In this document: piece after piece, positions 16,271 to 23,361 of the stretch | How positions within the stretch are numbered: the first letter of the stretch is position 1 | How the letters are laid out: every line of letters begins with the position of its first letter | Source: JAFGRR01 sp964499235 | Lineage (GTDB): Bacteria > Planctomycetota > Phycisphaerae > UBA1845 > Fen-1342 | Reading direction: 5' to 3' | Length of the DNA: 26,797 nucleotides | Assembly: GCA_964499235.1 (NCBI GenBank) | Contig: CAZCKC010000033.1 | Span: 1 to 26,797 of the forward strand | Notes under the pieces: model-generated | Seen by the model: the letters and a program-made list of their open reading frames with translations, nothing else | Database searches by the model: none | What the model was told of the DNA's origin: nothing | Made by a program: the position numbers and the translations under genes

Positions 16271-16969
16271 ATGTTCCAGCCCAGAAACTCGGACGCGCCA
16301 CTGGCCCGCGGCGGATACGCCATGCCCCCATCCGACATCGCTTCCACGCCGTCCAAGCCGCCCCCCAAAGCCCAAATCGCCCTCCGTGTCCTCATCATCG
16401 ACGACGACGACGCTGTCTGTCGCCAGCTGCGCGAGTGGATCGCCGACCACGCCCTCGAGCCCGTCGCCTTTACCCGCGCTCGGGAAGGCCTCGATTTCGC
16501 CACCCGCGTCCCCGCCGACCTCGCCTTCGTCGACCTCCACCAGGCCGCCGCCAACGGCAACGACGTCATCGCCCAACTCCTCGACCGCCGCCCCGACGTC
16601 CGCGTCATCGCTCTGGCCGCATTTCCCGACACCGACCTCGTTACCCAGGCCATGCGGGCCGGCGCCCGCGACCTGCTGACAAAACCGCTTTCAGCCGCCG
16701 CCGTCGCCGAGGCCCTCCAACGCCAGCTCGAAGCCCTCGGCATCGCCGCCACCACCGAGCAGGCCTTCAACCAACGTCTCGGCCAGCGCCTCCGCCAAGC
16801 CCGCGTCACCCTCGGCGTCACCCTCGCCGATGTCGCCTCTGCCGCCGGCATTACCACCGCTCAACTCTCCCAGATCGAACTCGGCCGCAACGGAACCTCC
16901 GCTTGGACACTGGCCCGCATCGCGGCCGCCCTCCGCCAACCAATGTCGCAATTACTCCGCGAGCTCTGA
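16271..16969 (+). CDS. Response-regulator receiver fused to an XRE-type HTH
   Basis: 232-aa two-domain regulator. Residues 38-150 form a receiver: the acidic pocket IIDDDD (42-47), phospho-acceptor Asp88 in FVDLH, and Lys138 in LTKPL. The usual Thr/Ser switch residue is Ala116 (VIALAAF), so phospho-signalling may be altered. Residues 168-228 form a lambda-repressor-type HTH: LGQRLRQARVTLGVTLADVA, then ITTAQLSQIELGRNGTSAWTLARIA. Receivers are normally joined to winged-helix, LuxR or Fis domains; fusion to an XRE domain is uncommon. The long N-terminus is Pro-rich; the ATG at 16322 (MPPSDIAS, GGCGGA upstream) is an equally possible start. No histidine kinase is adjacent. It is divergent from the secreted-protein gene and 15 nt upstream of aroDE. 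Confidence 0.87.
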   Translation: MFQPRNSDAPLARGGYAMPPSDIASTPSKPPPKAQIALRVLIIDDDDAVCRQLREWIADHALEPVAFTRAREGLDFATRVPADLAFVDLHQAAANGNDVIAQLLDRRPDVRVIALAAFPDTDLVTQAMRAGARDLLTKPLSAAAVAEALQRQLEALGIAATTEQAFNQRLGQRLRQARVTLGVTLADVASAAGITTAQLSQIELGRNGTSAWTLARIAAALRQPMSQLLREL

Positions 16970-16984
16970 CCCCCGCCCGAGCCC

Positions 16985-18553
16985 ATGCCGAACTCGACGC
17001 CAACCCATCTCGTGGTCCCGATAACAACCGCCGACCCGCCCCTGGGAACTCAGATTGCCGCCGCCCAGGCCGCGGGCGCCGGTTTAGTCGAACTCCGCGT
17101 TGACCTCATCAACAACGACGACGCCGTCGCCACCCTCCTCCAGCAGCCGCAGCCGCTACCGATCATCCTCACCGTCCGCGCCGCCGACGAAGGCGGCGCC
17201 TGGGACCGCGACGACGCCGAACGCATCGCCCTGATCGAGCACCTTGGCCTCCTCAATCCCGGCCTCATCGACGTTGAGCTCGCCACCTGGAACCGCTCGG
17301 CCAACCTCCGCCAAAAGATCGGCCTCGTCTGCGCCACCAACGACGACTCCACCCGCCCGCGCAACCGGCTCATTCTTTCGCACCACGATTTCCAAAAAAC
17401 CCCCGCCGACCTCGAGCCAATCTTCGACGCGCTGCTCGCCACGCCGGCCCACGTCATCAAGGCCGTCTTCATGCCCGCCGACAGCGCCGACGCACTTCGT
17501 GTCTTGAACGCGCTCGTTCGTTATCGGACACAACGGCCAACCATCGCGATCGCGATGGGCGAAGCCGGCCAGGCCACCCGCATCCTCGCCAAAAAAACAA
17601 ACGCCTATCTTTCCTTCGCCTCTTCCGCCCACGGTGGCAGCGCACCCGGCCAACTCGATATCCCGACACTGAAAAATCTGTACCGCTGGGACGCCTTGAA
17701 CGCCGAGACGGCCGTCTTCGGCATCGTCGGCTGGCCCGTCACCCACTCCCGGAGCCCGCATATCCACAACGCCGCAATGGACGCTGCCGGGATTAATGGC
17801 GTCTACGTTCCCTTCCCCGTCGCGCCCGAGCCAGAGGCGTTCGACCGCTTCATGGACCGCGTCGCTGCCAGCCCGGCGCTCGATATCCGCGGCCTCAGCG
17901 TCACATTGCCCCACAAGCAACACGCTCACGCCTGGCTGGAGCGGAACGGGGCCGAGTTCACCGACCGCGCCCGCCGTTGCGCGGCCGTCAACACGCTTTA
18001 TCAGACCCCCGCCGGAAACTGGGCCGGCGACAACACCGACGCCGCCGGGATCTCGGCCACGCTCACGGCGTGCGACCCGCCAGACGGCGGTTGGCAGGAC
18101 CAACCCGCGCTGATCCTCGGGGCCGGCGGCGTGGCGCGAGCGGCCGTTGTTGCGCTCCAGGATCTGGGCCTCCGCGTCACGCTCGCGAACCGCTCGCCGG
18201 AGAAGGCCGAGCGGCTGGCTGCGGCCACCGGTTGTTCGACGCAACCCTGGGAGCAGCGGGCGGCGCTTGACGCGCTGCTGGTCGTCAACTGCACCAGCGT
18301 CGGCCTGGCGCCGGAGGTCGATGCGACGCCGTTGCCCGCGGAGGCCTGGCGGGCGGGCATGATCGCGTTCGACACGATCTACAACCCGTTGCGGACCCGC
18401 TTTTTGCGCGCGGCGGCAGCGGCGGGTGCCGCGCCTGTTACGGGTGACCGGATGTTTATCGCGCAAGCCGAGGCACAATATCGCCACTGGCACGGCGTCG
18501 AGCCCCCTCCCGGCGTCATGACAGCCATTTTCGCCCAAGCTGCTGCCGAATAA
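16985..18553 (+). CDS. aroDE: Bifunctional 3-dehydroquinate dehydratase / shikimate dehydrogenase
   Basis: 522-aa fusion catalysing two consecutive shikimate-pathway steps. Residues 5-232 are a type I dehydroquinase: VELRVD (35-40), catalytic His in LSHHDF (131-136), Schiff-base Lys159 in VIKAVFMP, Arg199 in ATRILA, and the closing SAPGQ. Residues 243-520 are shikimate dehydrogenase: GWPVTHSRSPHIHN (249-262, shikimate-binding Ser pair), VTLPHK with catalytic Lys311, AVNTLY, GDNTD with Asp352, the NADP loop GAGGVARA (379-386) and NRSPEKAERL. All catalytic residues are present. Such fusions occur in plants, chlamydiae and planctomycetes. The start ATG lacks a good SD and lies 15 nt after the receiver-HTH gene. 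C dominates over G on the coding strand in the first two thirds and the balance reverses after about 18.1 kb. Confidence 0.95.
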   Translation: MPNSTPTHLVVPITTADPPLGTQIAAAQAAGAGLVELRVDLINNDDAVATLLQQPQPLPIILTVRAADEGGAWDRDDAERIALIEHLGLLNPGLIDVELATWNRSANLRQKIGLVCATNDDSTRPRNRLILSHHDFQKTPADLEPIFDALLATPAHVIKAVFMPADSADALRVLNALVRYRTQRPTIAIAMGEAGQATRILAKKTNAYLSFASSAHGGSAPGQLDIPTLKNLYRWDALNAETAVFGIVGWPVTHSRSPHIHNAAMDAAGINGVYVPFPVAPEPEAFDRFMDRVAASPALDIRGLSVTLPHKQHAHAWLERNGAEFTDRARRCAAVNTLYQTPAGNWAGDNTDAAGISATLTACDPPDGGWQDQPALILGAGGVARAAVVALQDLGLRVTLANRSPEKAERLAAATGCSTQPWEQRAALDALLVVNCTSVGLAPEVDATPLPAEAWRAGMIAFDTIYNPLRTRFLRAAAAAGAAPVTGDRMFIAQAEAQYRHWHGVEPPPGVMTAIFAQAAAE

Positions 18554-18903
18554 GCGCTTAAGCGCGTTCTGGTTCGCACCGCGCAGAAAATTCGCGTTGC
18601 TATTTGCCCATCCGTGCGCGTGTTTCGAAGAGTTAGGGTGTCGCCACTTGGCGGCGGGCAATCGAGCCAGCGTTGGTGCTGCGAGTCGCGATCCGCGGTT
18701 GCAGCCCCATCAGTGCGGTGGCGTCCGGTTGCTGGAACGTTTTCGGGTGTCACGTCGGTCCCGGCCAGGGCTTAAGGCCCAGCATGGGTGCTGTCCGGAG
18801 TGGAGCATTTCACCGGCCGGCCCGACGGTTTCAGGTGCGCACGGAGGCGTCTTTGTTGTTCACCTTTAAGGTTCCGTGCAGCGGGACCGCTGGAGATCAC
18901 GCA
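18554..18903. other. 350-bp region upstream of the Tad pilus operon
   Basis: A perfect 12-bp palindrome GCGCTTAAGCGC (18554-18565) directly follows the aroDE stop codon. Further on a short hairpin GGGC/GCCC lies around 18768. The flp promoter should be here, but I find no convincing -35/-10 pair. A sigma-54-like element near 18720 has the wrong spacing. No ORF here with an SD and normal composition. The long leader may be regulatory. Confidence 0.5.
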
Positions 18904-19083
18904 ATGTTGAATCGGATGAAGCAATTCCTCGTCAATGAAGATGGCCCGACGGCGACCGAGTACGCCGTGATGCTGGCTTTGATCATCATCGTCGCTCTGG
19001 CCGCGATTACTGCCCTTGGTCAGCGCGTGACGGCGATCTTCTCGGATGTTGATAGTCAGCTCAGCGGCGCGACTGGCGTCTAG
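18904..19083 (+). CDS. flp: Flp-type class IVb major pilin
   Basis: 59-aa prepilin, the structural subunit of Tad pili. The short basic leader ends at Gly14 and the mature protein would begin PTATEY, giving Glu at +5 and Tyr at +6 as in Flp pilins, then a hydrophobic helix (VMLALIIIVALAAITAL). The mature form would be 45 residues. The ATG at 18904 is chosen because it has GGAG 8 nt upstream and gives a proper leader length; the open frame upstream to 18673 is non-coding leader. It is first in the pilus locus and followed by stem-loops, which suits a highly expressed subunit. CpaA, encoded next, should cleave it. Confidence 0.93.
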   Translation: MLNRMKQFLVNEDGPTATEYAVMLALIIIVALAAITALGQRVTAIFSDVDSQLSGATGV

Positions 19084-19225
19084 TTAGTCACCGTCGCAAA
19101 GCTAACTCGACTTGAGGCGACAGGACGGCGGGCATCGCGCAAGCGGTGGCCGCCGTCCGTCTATCTCAACTCAGGTCCGAAAGAACCGATGAACCTAGCA
19201 GAACCGCCGGCAGCGGCGGCGTTTT
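19082..19225 (+). promoter_or_regulatory. Stem-loops between flp and cpaA
   Basis: Three inverted repeats follow the pilin gene: AGTTAG (19082-19087)/CTAACT (19102-19107); a perfect 9-bp stem GGACGGCGG (19123-19131)/CCGCCGTCC (19150-19158); and CCGCC (19204-19208)/GGCGG (19215-19219) followed by CGTTTT, a weak terminator shape. Together they could stabilise flp mRNA and reduce read-through into the assembly genes, giving more pilin than machinery. That role is inference. Confidence 0.55.
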
Positions 19226-19256
19226 CGGGACACTTCGGCGCCGCGGGAAGGACCAC

Positions 19257-19805
19257 ATGGAACTGGGCTACTGGGAAATCACGCTGCTGCTGTTGATCCC
19301 GGCGATTCTCTACGCCTCGTGGATCGACTACGCCGAACGCCGCGTGCCCAACTGGCTGAACGCCGCGATCCTGGCCGCCGGCTTTGCCGCCCAGGCGACC
19401 TTCAACGGCTGGGCGGGCGTCGGCTGGGGGTTTGCCGGCATGTGGCTGGGCTTCGGCGTGCTGATCGTGCCGTGGCTGATGCACGGCATGGGGGCGGGCG
19501 ACGTGAAGCTGATGGCCGCCATCGGCGTGTGGCTCGGGCCCTGGCTCACGCTCTGGAGCTTCGCCGTCGGCGCAATTATCGGCGGCATTGTGGCGGTCGC
19601 GATGATCGTCTCCACCGGGCGCACCGTGCACGCGCTCACGAACATGCAGACCATCTGCACGAAGCTGCGGCGGGTCGACACCGCTTTTGGGGAATTCGGG
19701 GGCGCGCGCACGTTCGGAAGCACCAGCCAGCTGTTGCCTTACGGCGTGCCACTCACCGCCGGCACGATCCTCGTGCTGACCGTGTTTTACTTGTACGGAG
19801 GGTAA
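19257..19805 (+). CDS. cpaA: Tad prepilin peptidase (A24 family)
   Basis: 182-aa integral membrane aspartic peptidase that removes the leader of Flp and TadE-like pseudopilins. The two catalytic aspartates are Asp24 in SWIDYAERRVPNWL and Asp82 in GMGAGDVKL (the GxGD motif). Several hydrophobic segments are seen (8-22, 36-48, 58-75, 84-118, 165-180). It lacks the N-terminal cysteine/methylase domain of PilD, as CpaA/TadV proteins do. The ATG at 19257 with GGGAAGGA just upstream is preferred to the in-frame start at 19146, whose extra residues are hydrophilic and lie across the stem-loops. The tadE SD lies in its last codons. Confidence 0.92.
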   Translation: MELGYWEITLLLLIPAILYASWIDYAERRVPNWLNAAILAAGFAAQATFNGWAGVGWGFAGMWLGFGVLIVPWLMHGMGAGDVKLMAAIGVWLGPWLTLWSFAVGAIIGGIVAVAMIVSTGRTVHALTNMQTICTKLRRVDTAFGEFGGARTFGSTSQLLPYGVPLTAGTILVLTVFYLYGG

Positions 19806-19808
19806 GTC

Positions 19809-20219
19809 ATGCGTGCGATCCGCCAGCGCCGCCATCAACGCCGCGCGTCGGCCACCGTCGAGATGGCAGTGGTCACGCCGCTGCTGCTCACCATGCTGTT
19901 CGGCATCATCGAGTACGGCTGGGTCTTCTCGGTCCGCCAGGCGATGGTGCACGCGTCCCGGGAAGGGGCCCGGACGGCCTCGTTGCCCGGTTCGACCGAC
20001 AGCGAAATCGAAACGCGCATTAATGAGCAGTTGGCGCCCCTGGGCCTCGAGCCCGGCGAATTCTCGGTCACCCTCGAACGCGCAACTGTCGACGTGCCCG
20101 TCGAGCGGGTCGAGATTCAGGTGCCCTACAGCAACGTCACTCTGGTTGGCGGATTTTTCGGCACCTCTGACTACAACCTCTCCGCCGCCTGCTCGATGAG
20201 GAAAGAGGGCGCTGACTGA
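19809..20219 (+). CDS. tadE: TadE-like pseudopilin
   Basis: 136-aa minor pilin of the Tad system. A basic N-terminus (RQRRHQRRASATVEM) precedes a hydrophobic helix (AVVTPLLLTMLFGIIEYGWVF, about 20-40). Glu18 of ATVEM is the conserved acidic residue of TadE-type prepilin signals, so CpaA should process it. The region after the helix (VRQAMVHASREGARTASLPG) is the classic TadE continuation, and the rest is a small periplasmic domain of mostly strands. GGAGG 7 nt upstream of the ATG and only 3 nt after the cpaA stop indicates coupled translation. No separate TadF homolog is seen in the window. Confidence 0.9.
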   Translation: MRAIRQRRHQRRASATVEMAVVTPLLLTMLFGIIEYGWVFSVRQAMVHASREGARTASLPGSTDSEIETRINEQLAPLGLEPGEFSVTLERATVDVPVERVEIQVPYSNVTLVGGFFGTSDYNLSAACSMRKEGAD

Positions 20220-20279
20220 CCCCGCCGCGACGGGGCGCAACGGTTGCGACTCGCCGCGGTGGCCTGAGTCCGACATGCG

Positions 20280-20324
20280 ATGACCCAGAGAGACGTGGGG
20301 ATGACCAGGACGAAAACGCTATGA
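20280..20324 (+). CDS. Possible 14-codon leader ORF overlapping cpaB
   Basis: An ATG at 20280 opens a 14-codon frame whose TGA overlaps the cpaB ATG (ATGA). It could couple translation of cpaB, whose own SD is weak (AGGA 10 nt upstream). An internal ATG at 20301 is preceded by GTGGGG. The peptide is basic and polar with no family. Chance cannot be excluded. Confidence 0.25.
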   Translation: MTQRDVGMTRTKTL

Positions 20325-21529
20325 ACCTGAAAGCCTTGATTCCATTGATCGCCGGACTCGTCGTCGGCGGCATCGCGCTCAAGCTCGGTGCCGACGTGCT
20401 GCGGAAGGCCCGTGGCGCCCAGCAGGTCGACATGGTCGAAGTCTGGACCGCCGCCCAGGACGTCAACCGCGGCCAGCGCATCGAGGAGCCCCAACTCACC
20501 CCCCTGCGCTTCCCCGCCAAGCTCGTCCCCGAGTGGGCCTTCACCGACAAGGACGAGCTCGTCGGCCGCGTCGCCAAGAACACCACCTTCGCCGGCGAGA
20601 TCTTCCATGTCGCCGGCCTGATGCCACCCGGCACCCGCCCGGGACTGCCCGTGCCCGAGGGCGTCCGCGCCGTCGCTGTCAAGATCGACGAGAGCTCCGG
20701 CGTTGACTACCACCTCGAGCCCGGCAGCCGCGTCGACGTCGTCGCCTCCTTCCAGGTCCGTGAAAACAACCGCCAGCAGACCATCGCCCGCACCGTCCTC
20801 GAGAACGTCGAGGTGGCGGCCGTCGGGCAGCGCACCACCGCGGTGACGCAGACCGAGGAGGACGGCAGCCCGACCACCGACGTCCGAAAGGTCCGCGCCG
20901 TCACGCTCTTCGTGCCGCCCGACAAGGTCCCCACCCTCCTGCTCGCTGAGAACCGCGGGCGGATCAAGCTGTCGATGCGCAGTGACGGCGGTGACGTCGA
21001 AGCCGGCACCCTCAGCCAAGACAAGGCGATCGACGAAAGCTCGCTGTTCGGAAAGCCGAAGCCGGAAAAGGACAACGCCTTCGCGAACCAGGTGGGCGGC
21101 CTCTTCGGCAACCTCTTCGGCAACCAGCCCGAGCCGACCGTCACCCACGTGCCCGCGCCCGAGCCGGAGCCCGAACCCGAGCCCGCAGCCCCACCAGAGC
21201 CGAAGTTCGTCCACGTGATGGTGGTCCGCAGTGGCGACACGCTGACCCGCCTCGCCTGGACCCACTTCGACACCGAACCCATCGAGATCAGCGCGGCGGA
21301 CTACCGTGCGTTCGTCGGCGCACCGGCGGCCGAGGGCCCCCGCAACACCGCCACCACGCCGAAGCCCGCCGCCACCCCGTCGGGCACCACCCCGCCGGCC
21401 ACCGATTTCTCGGCGAGCACGCCGAACACGGCCATCGCGGCCGCCCCGCGCATCGCGCCGCCTGCACCGGCCGGCCCCGACGCCGCCGGCATCGACCCGC
21501 AACCTGAGCCCGAGGAGCTCCCCGAATGA
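20321..21529 (+). CDS. cpaB: Tad pilus assembly protein CpaB/RcpC with long Pro-rich tail
   Basis: 402-aa periplasmic protein anchored by an N-terminal hydrophobic helix (6-24) and thought to assist the secretin. The SAF-type domain (about 38-100) includes VWTAAQDVNRGQRIEEPQL. The RcpC domain (about 115-220) has VRAVAVKIDESSGVDYHLEPG and a later VRAVTLFVPPDKV. From residue 230 the protein is low-complexity: a Gly/Phe patch GGLFGNLFGNQ, an acidic Pro run PEPEPEPEP (280-288), a short ordered strand with VMVVRSGDTLTRLAW, and a C-terminus rich in Ala, Pro and Thr. Typical CpaB proteins are about 250-330 aa, so the tail is unusually long. The stop overlaps the cpaC start. Confidence 0.92.
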   Translation: MNLKALIPLIAGLVVGGIALKLGADVLRKARGAQQVDMVEVWTAAQDVNRGQRIEEPQLTPLRFPAKLVPEWAFTDKDELVGRVAKNTTFAGEIFHVAGLMPPGTRPGLPVPEGVRAVAVKIDESSGVDYHLEPGSRVDVVASFQVRENNRQQTIARTVLENVEVAAVGQRTTAVTQTEEDGSPTTDVRKVRAVTLFVPPDKVPTLLLAENRGRIKLSMRSDGGDVEAGTLSQDKAIDESSLFGKPKPEKDNAFANQVGGLFGNLFGNQPEPTVTHVPAPEPEPEPEPAAPPEPKFVHVMVVRSGDTLTRLAWTHFDTEPIEISAADYRAFVGAPAAEGPRNTATTPKPAATPSGTTPPATDFSASTPNTAIAAAPRIAPPAPAGPDAAGIDPQPEPEELPE

Positions 21530-23142
21530 TGACGCACGGTTGGTCGAAAAAACGCTTCGTGGCGCCGACCCGCCCGCTCTGGCTGGCGGTTGGCCTGATT
21601 GCCAGTTTCGCGCTGGAGGGGGCGCTCGGACAGGAAGTGCAGCAGGCGGCCGCCGTCGCGCTGCCTGGCAAAATGTCGGTCTCGGTGAGCGAGATCCAGC
21701 AGGAAGGCCAGCTGATCCGCGTCCCGGTCCACAAGGCCGTCATGCTGAAGTTCAACGTGCCCATCGACGAGCCGCGGCTGATCAACGGCGAGATCGCCGA
21801 CGTCACCGCGATGTCGCCGAACCAGCTCGTCGTCACCGGCAAGAGCTTCGGCACGACCCAGCTGATCGTGAAGTCCAACGGCAACGGCGAGCAGGTCTTC
21901 GACATCGCCGTCGACGTCGAGCTCGACCGCCTCGCCGCCAGCATCCGCTCGACCGTCCCCCGGGCCGACGTCGACGTCTACTCGCTGATGGACGCGGTCG
22001 TCCTCACCGGAACCGCCCCCGACGCCGTCTCGGCCGAGAAGATCGTCGAGATCTCGGAGGTCTTCGCCGACCGCGTGATCAACCACCTCCAGATCGCCGG
22101 CGCCCAGCAAGTCCTCCTCCGCTGCACCGTCGCCGAGGTCAACCGCACCGCCACCCGCGCCCTCGGCTTCAACGGCTGGATGGCGGGCGACAACTTCCCG
22201 AGCGCCTTCGGCCTCAGCAATGTCGGCGGCATCAACCCGACCAACATCGGCGCCGCGGGCGGCGCGATCGTTTCGCCCCCGCAGGCCCTCGGCAACACGA
22301 CCGCCGCCCCGATCGGCGGCATCGTCCCCTTCGTCACCGACGACGCCGGCATCCCCGTCTCGGCGACCACCACGCTCAGCGTCGGCTTCCCGCGGCTGCC
22401 CATGCAGATCTTCGTCCGCGCCCTGCGCGAGAACGGCCTGCTCAAGGTCCTGGCCGAGCCTAACCTCGTCGCGATCAGCGGCGAGGAGGCAACCTTCCTG
22501 GCCGGCGGCTCGTTCCCCGTGCCCGTCCCGCAGGACGCCGAAACCATCACCATCACCTTCCAGGAATTCGGCGTGCGGCTCAACTTCACGCCGGCCGTTC
22601 TCAGCGAAGGCCGCATCCGCCTCAAGGTCACTCCCGAGATCAGCGAGCCCGATTTCTCGACCGCGGTCCAGGTGCAGGGCTTCTTCGTGCCCGGCCTCGT
22701 CCAGCGGCGGGTCCAGACCGTGGTCGAATGCGGCAGCGGCCAAACGATCGCCATCGGCGGGCTGCTCAGCGAGCGAACCCGCGGCGTGACCGAGAAGGTC
22801 CCCGGCCTCGGCGACCTGCCGATCCTCGGCCCGCTCTTCAGCTCGGTCGAGTACCAGCACGAGGAGACCGAGATGCTCGTCCTGGTCACGCCGGAGCTGG
22901 TCGGCCCGATCTCGCCGCAGCAGGTCACGTACGTGCCGGGCGCGTCGCACGTGGCCCCGAACGACATCGAGCTGTTCCTGATGGGCAAGCTCGAAGGCGA
23001 TAACACGCAGCAAACTCCGCGGCTGACGCCCCGCGTCAACCGTGCTTACCCCGCCACGCAGCCCGAGGATCACTACGGCGCGGCCGCCGCATTGCGGCTC
23101 CGCGGCCCGATCGGTCCGACCGGCGACGGCGCGGGCGGGTAG
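21526..23142 (+). CDS. cpaC: Tad pilus outer-membrane secretin
   Basis: 538-aa secretin forming the outer-membrane channel for the pilus. A signal peptide ends near residue 35 (ALEGALG). An N-terminal pilus-formation domain follows (VHKAVMLKFNVPIDEPRLIN), then a BON-like domain (about 134-190) and an N1-like segment with QQVLLRCTVAEVNRT. The secretin core covers about 290-460: LRENGLLKVLAEPNLVAISG, FLAGGSFPVPVPQ, and the signature VPGLGDLPILGPLFSS (425-440). The region 215-285 is Gly/Ala/Thr-rich and probably variable. The ATG at 21526 overlaps the cpaB stop (ATGA), with GAGGAG 8 nt upstream. The C-terminal 70 residues are low-complexity. No pilotin gene is evident nearby. Confidence 0.95.
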   Translation: MMTHGWSKKRFVAPTRPLWLAVGLIASFALEGALGQEVQQAAAVALPGKMSVSVSEIQQEGQLIRVPVHKAVMLKFNVPIDEPRLINGEIADVTAMSPNQLVVTGKSFGTTQLIVKSNGNGEQVFDIAVDVELDRLAASIRSTVPRADVDVYSLMDAVVLTGTAPDAVSAEKIVEISEVFADRVINHLQIAGAQQVLLRCTVAEVNRTATRALGFNGWMAGDNFPSAFGLSNVGGINPTNIGAAGGAIVSPPQALGNTTAAPIGGIVPFVTDDAGIPVSATTTLSVGFPRLPMQIFVRALRENGLLKVLAEPNLVAISGEEATFLAGGSFPVPVPQDAETITITFQEFGVRLNFTPAVLSEGRIRLKVTPEISEPDFSTAVQVQGFFVPGLVQRRVQTVVECGSGQTIAIGGLLSERTRGVTEKVPGLGDLPILGPLFSSVEYQHEETEMLVLVTPELVGPISPQQVTYVPGASHVAPNDIELFLMGKLEGDNTQQTPRLTPRVNRAYPATQPEDHYGAAAALRLRGPIGPTGDGAGG

Positions 23143-23361
23143 GACAATCTCAAGCCCCAGAGGTGTGGCAGTGCAGGTGGGTCGACGAGGTCACCAGCGC
23201 GGCGTCGGCAAAGTCGGCCGGCGCGCCGCGGGTCCTCGCCCGCCCGCGCGGCGCCAGCAGGCGGCCGGAATCCGGCTGCTGTCCGCCGCGGGTCATACGG
23301 GGCTGCCCCGGGCGTTTCGGGGTGGCAGTCATGGGGGTTGGGTCATCGTGGAGGGTTTGCC
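23143..23361 (+). promoter_or_regulatory. Structured 219-nt leader before tadG
   Basis: No gene is seen. A long GC-rich imperfect stem joins 23220-23232 and 23243-23255 (GGCGC and CCGCGGG-type halves, 11 of 13 positions paired). Later GCCGGA/TCCGGC near 23273 and CTGCC..GGCAG around 23304-23329 can also pair. No terminator T-run follows. The SD GGAGG lies at the end, 7 nt before tadG. A regulatory role is inferred only. Confidence 0.4.

Noticed and set aside
16142..16576. N-terminal extension of the secreted protein
   Set aside because: Would bury the signal peptide and runs antisense to the receiver gene; AAGGAG before 16141 fixes the start.
17156..18661. 501-codon minus-strand open frame
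   Set aside because: Shadow of aroDE; Gly/Arg/Val-rich with no motif.
18719..18735. Sigma-54-like promoter before flp (TGGC then TTGCT)
   Set aside because: The GG-GC spacing is one base too short, which sigma-54 does not tolerate.
18597..18869. 90-codon plus-strand open frame upstream of flp
   Set aside because: No SD, no hydrophobic or domain pattern; most likely non-coding leader.
20171..21502. 443-codon minus-strand open frame
   Set aside because: Gly/Arg-rich shadow of cpaB.
21301..23073. 590-codon minus-strand open frame
   Set aside because: Antisense shadow of cpaC; Asp/Arg/Gly-rich with no family.
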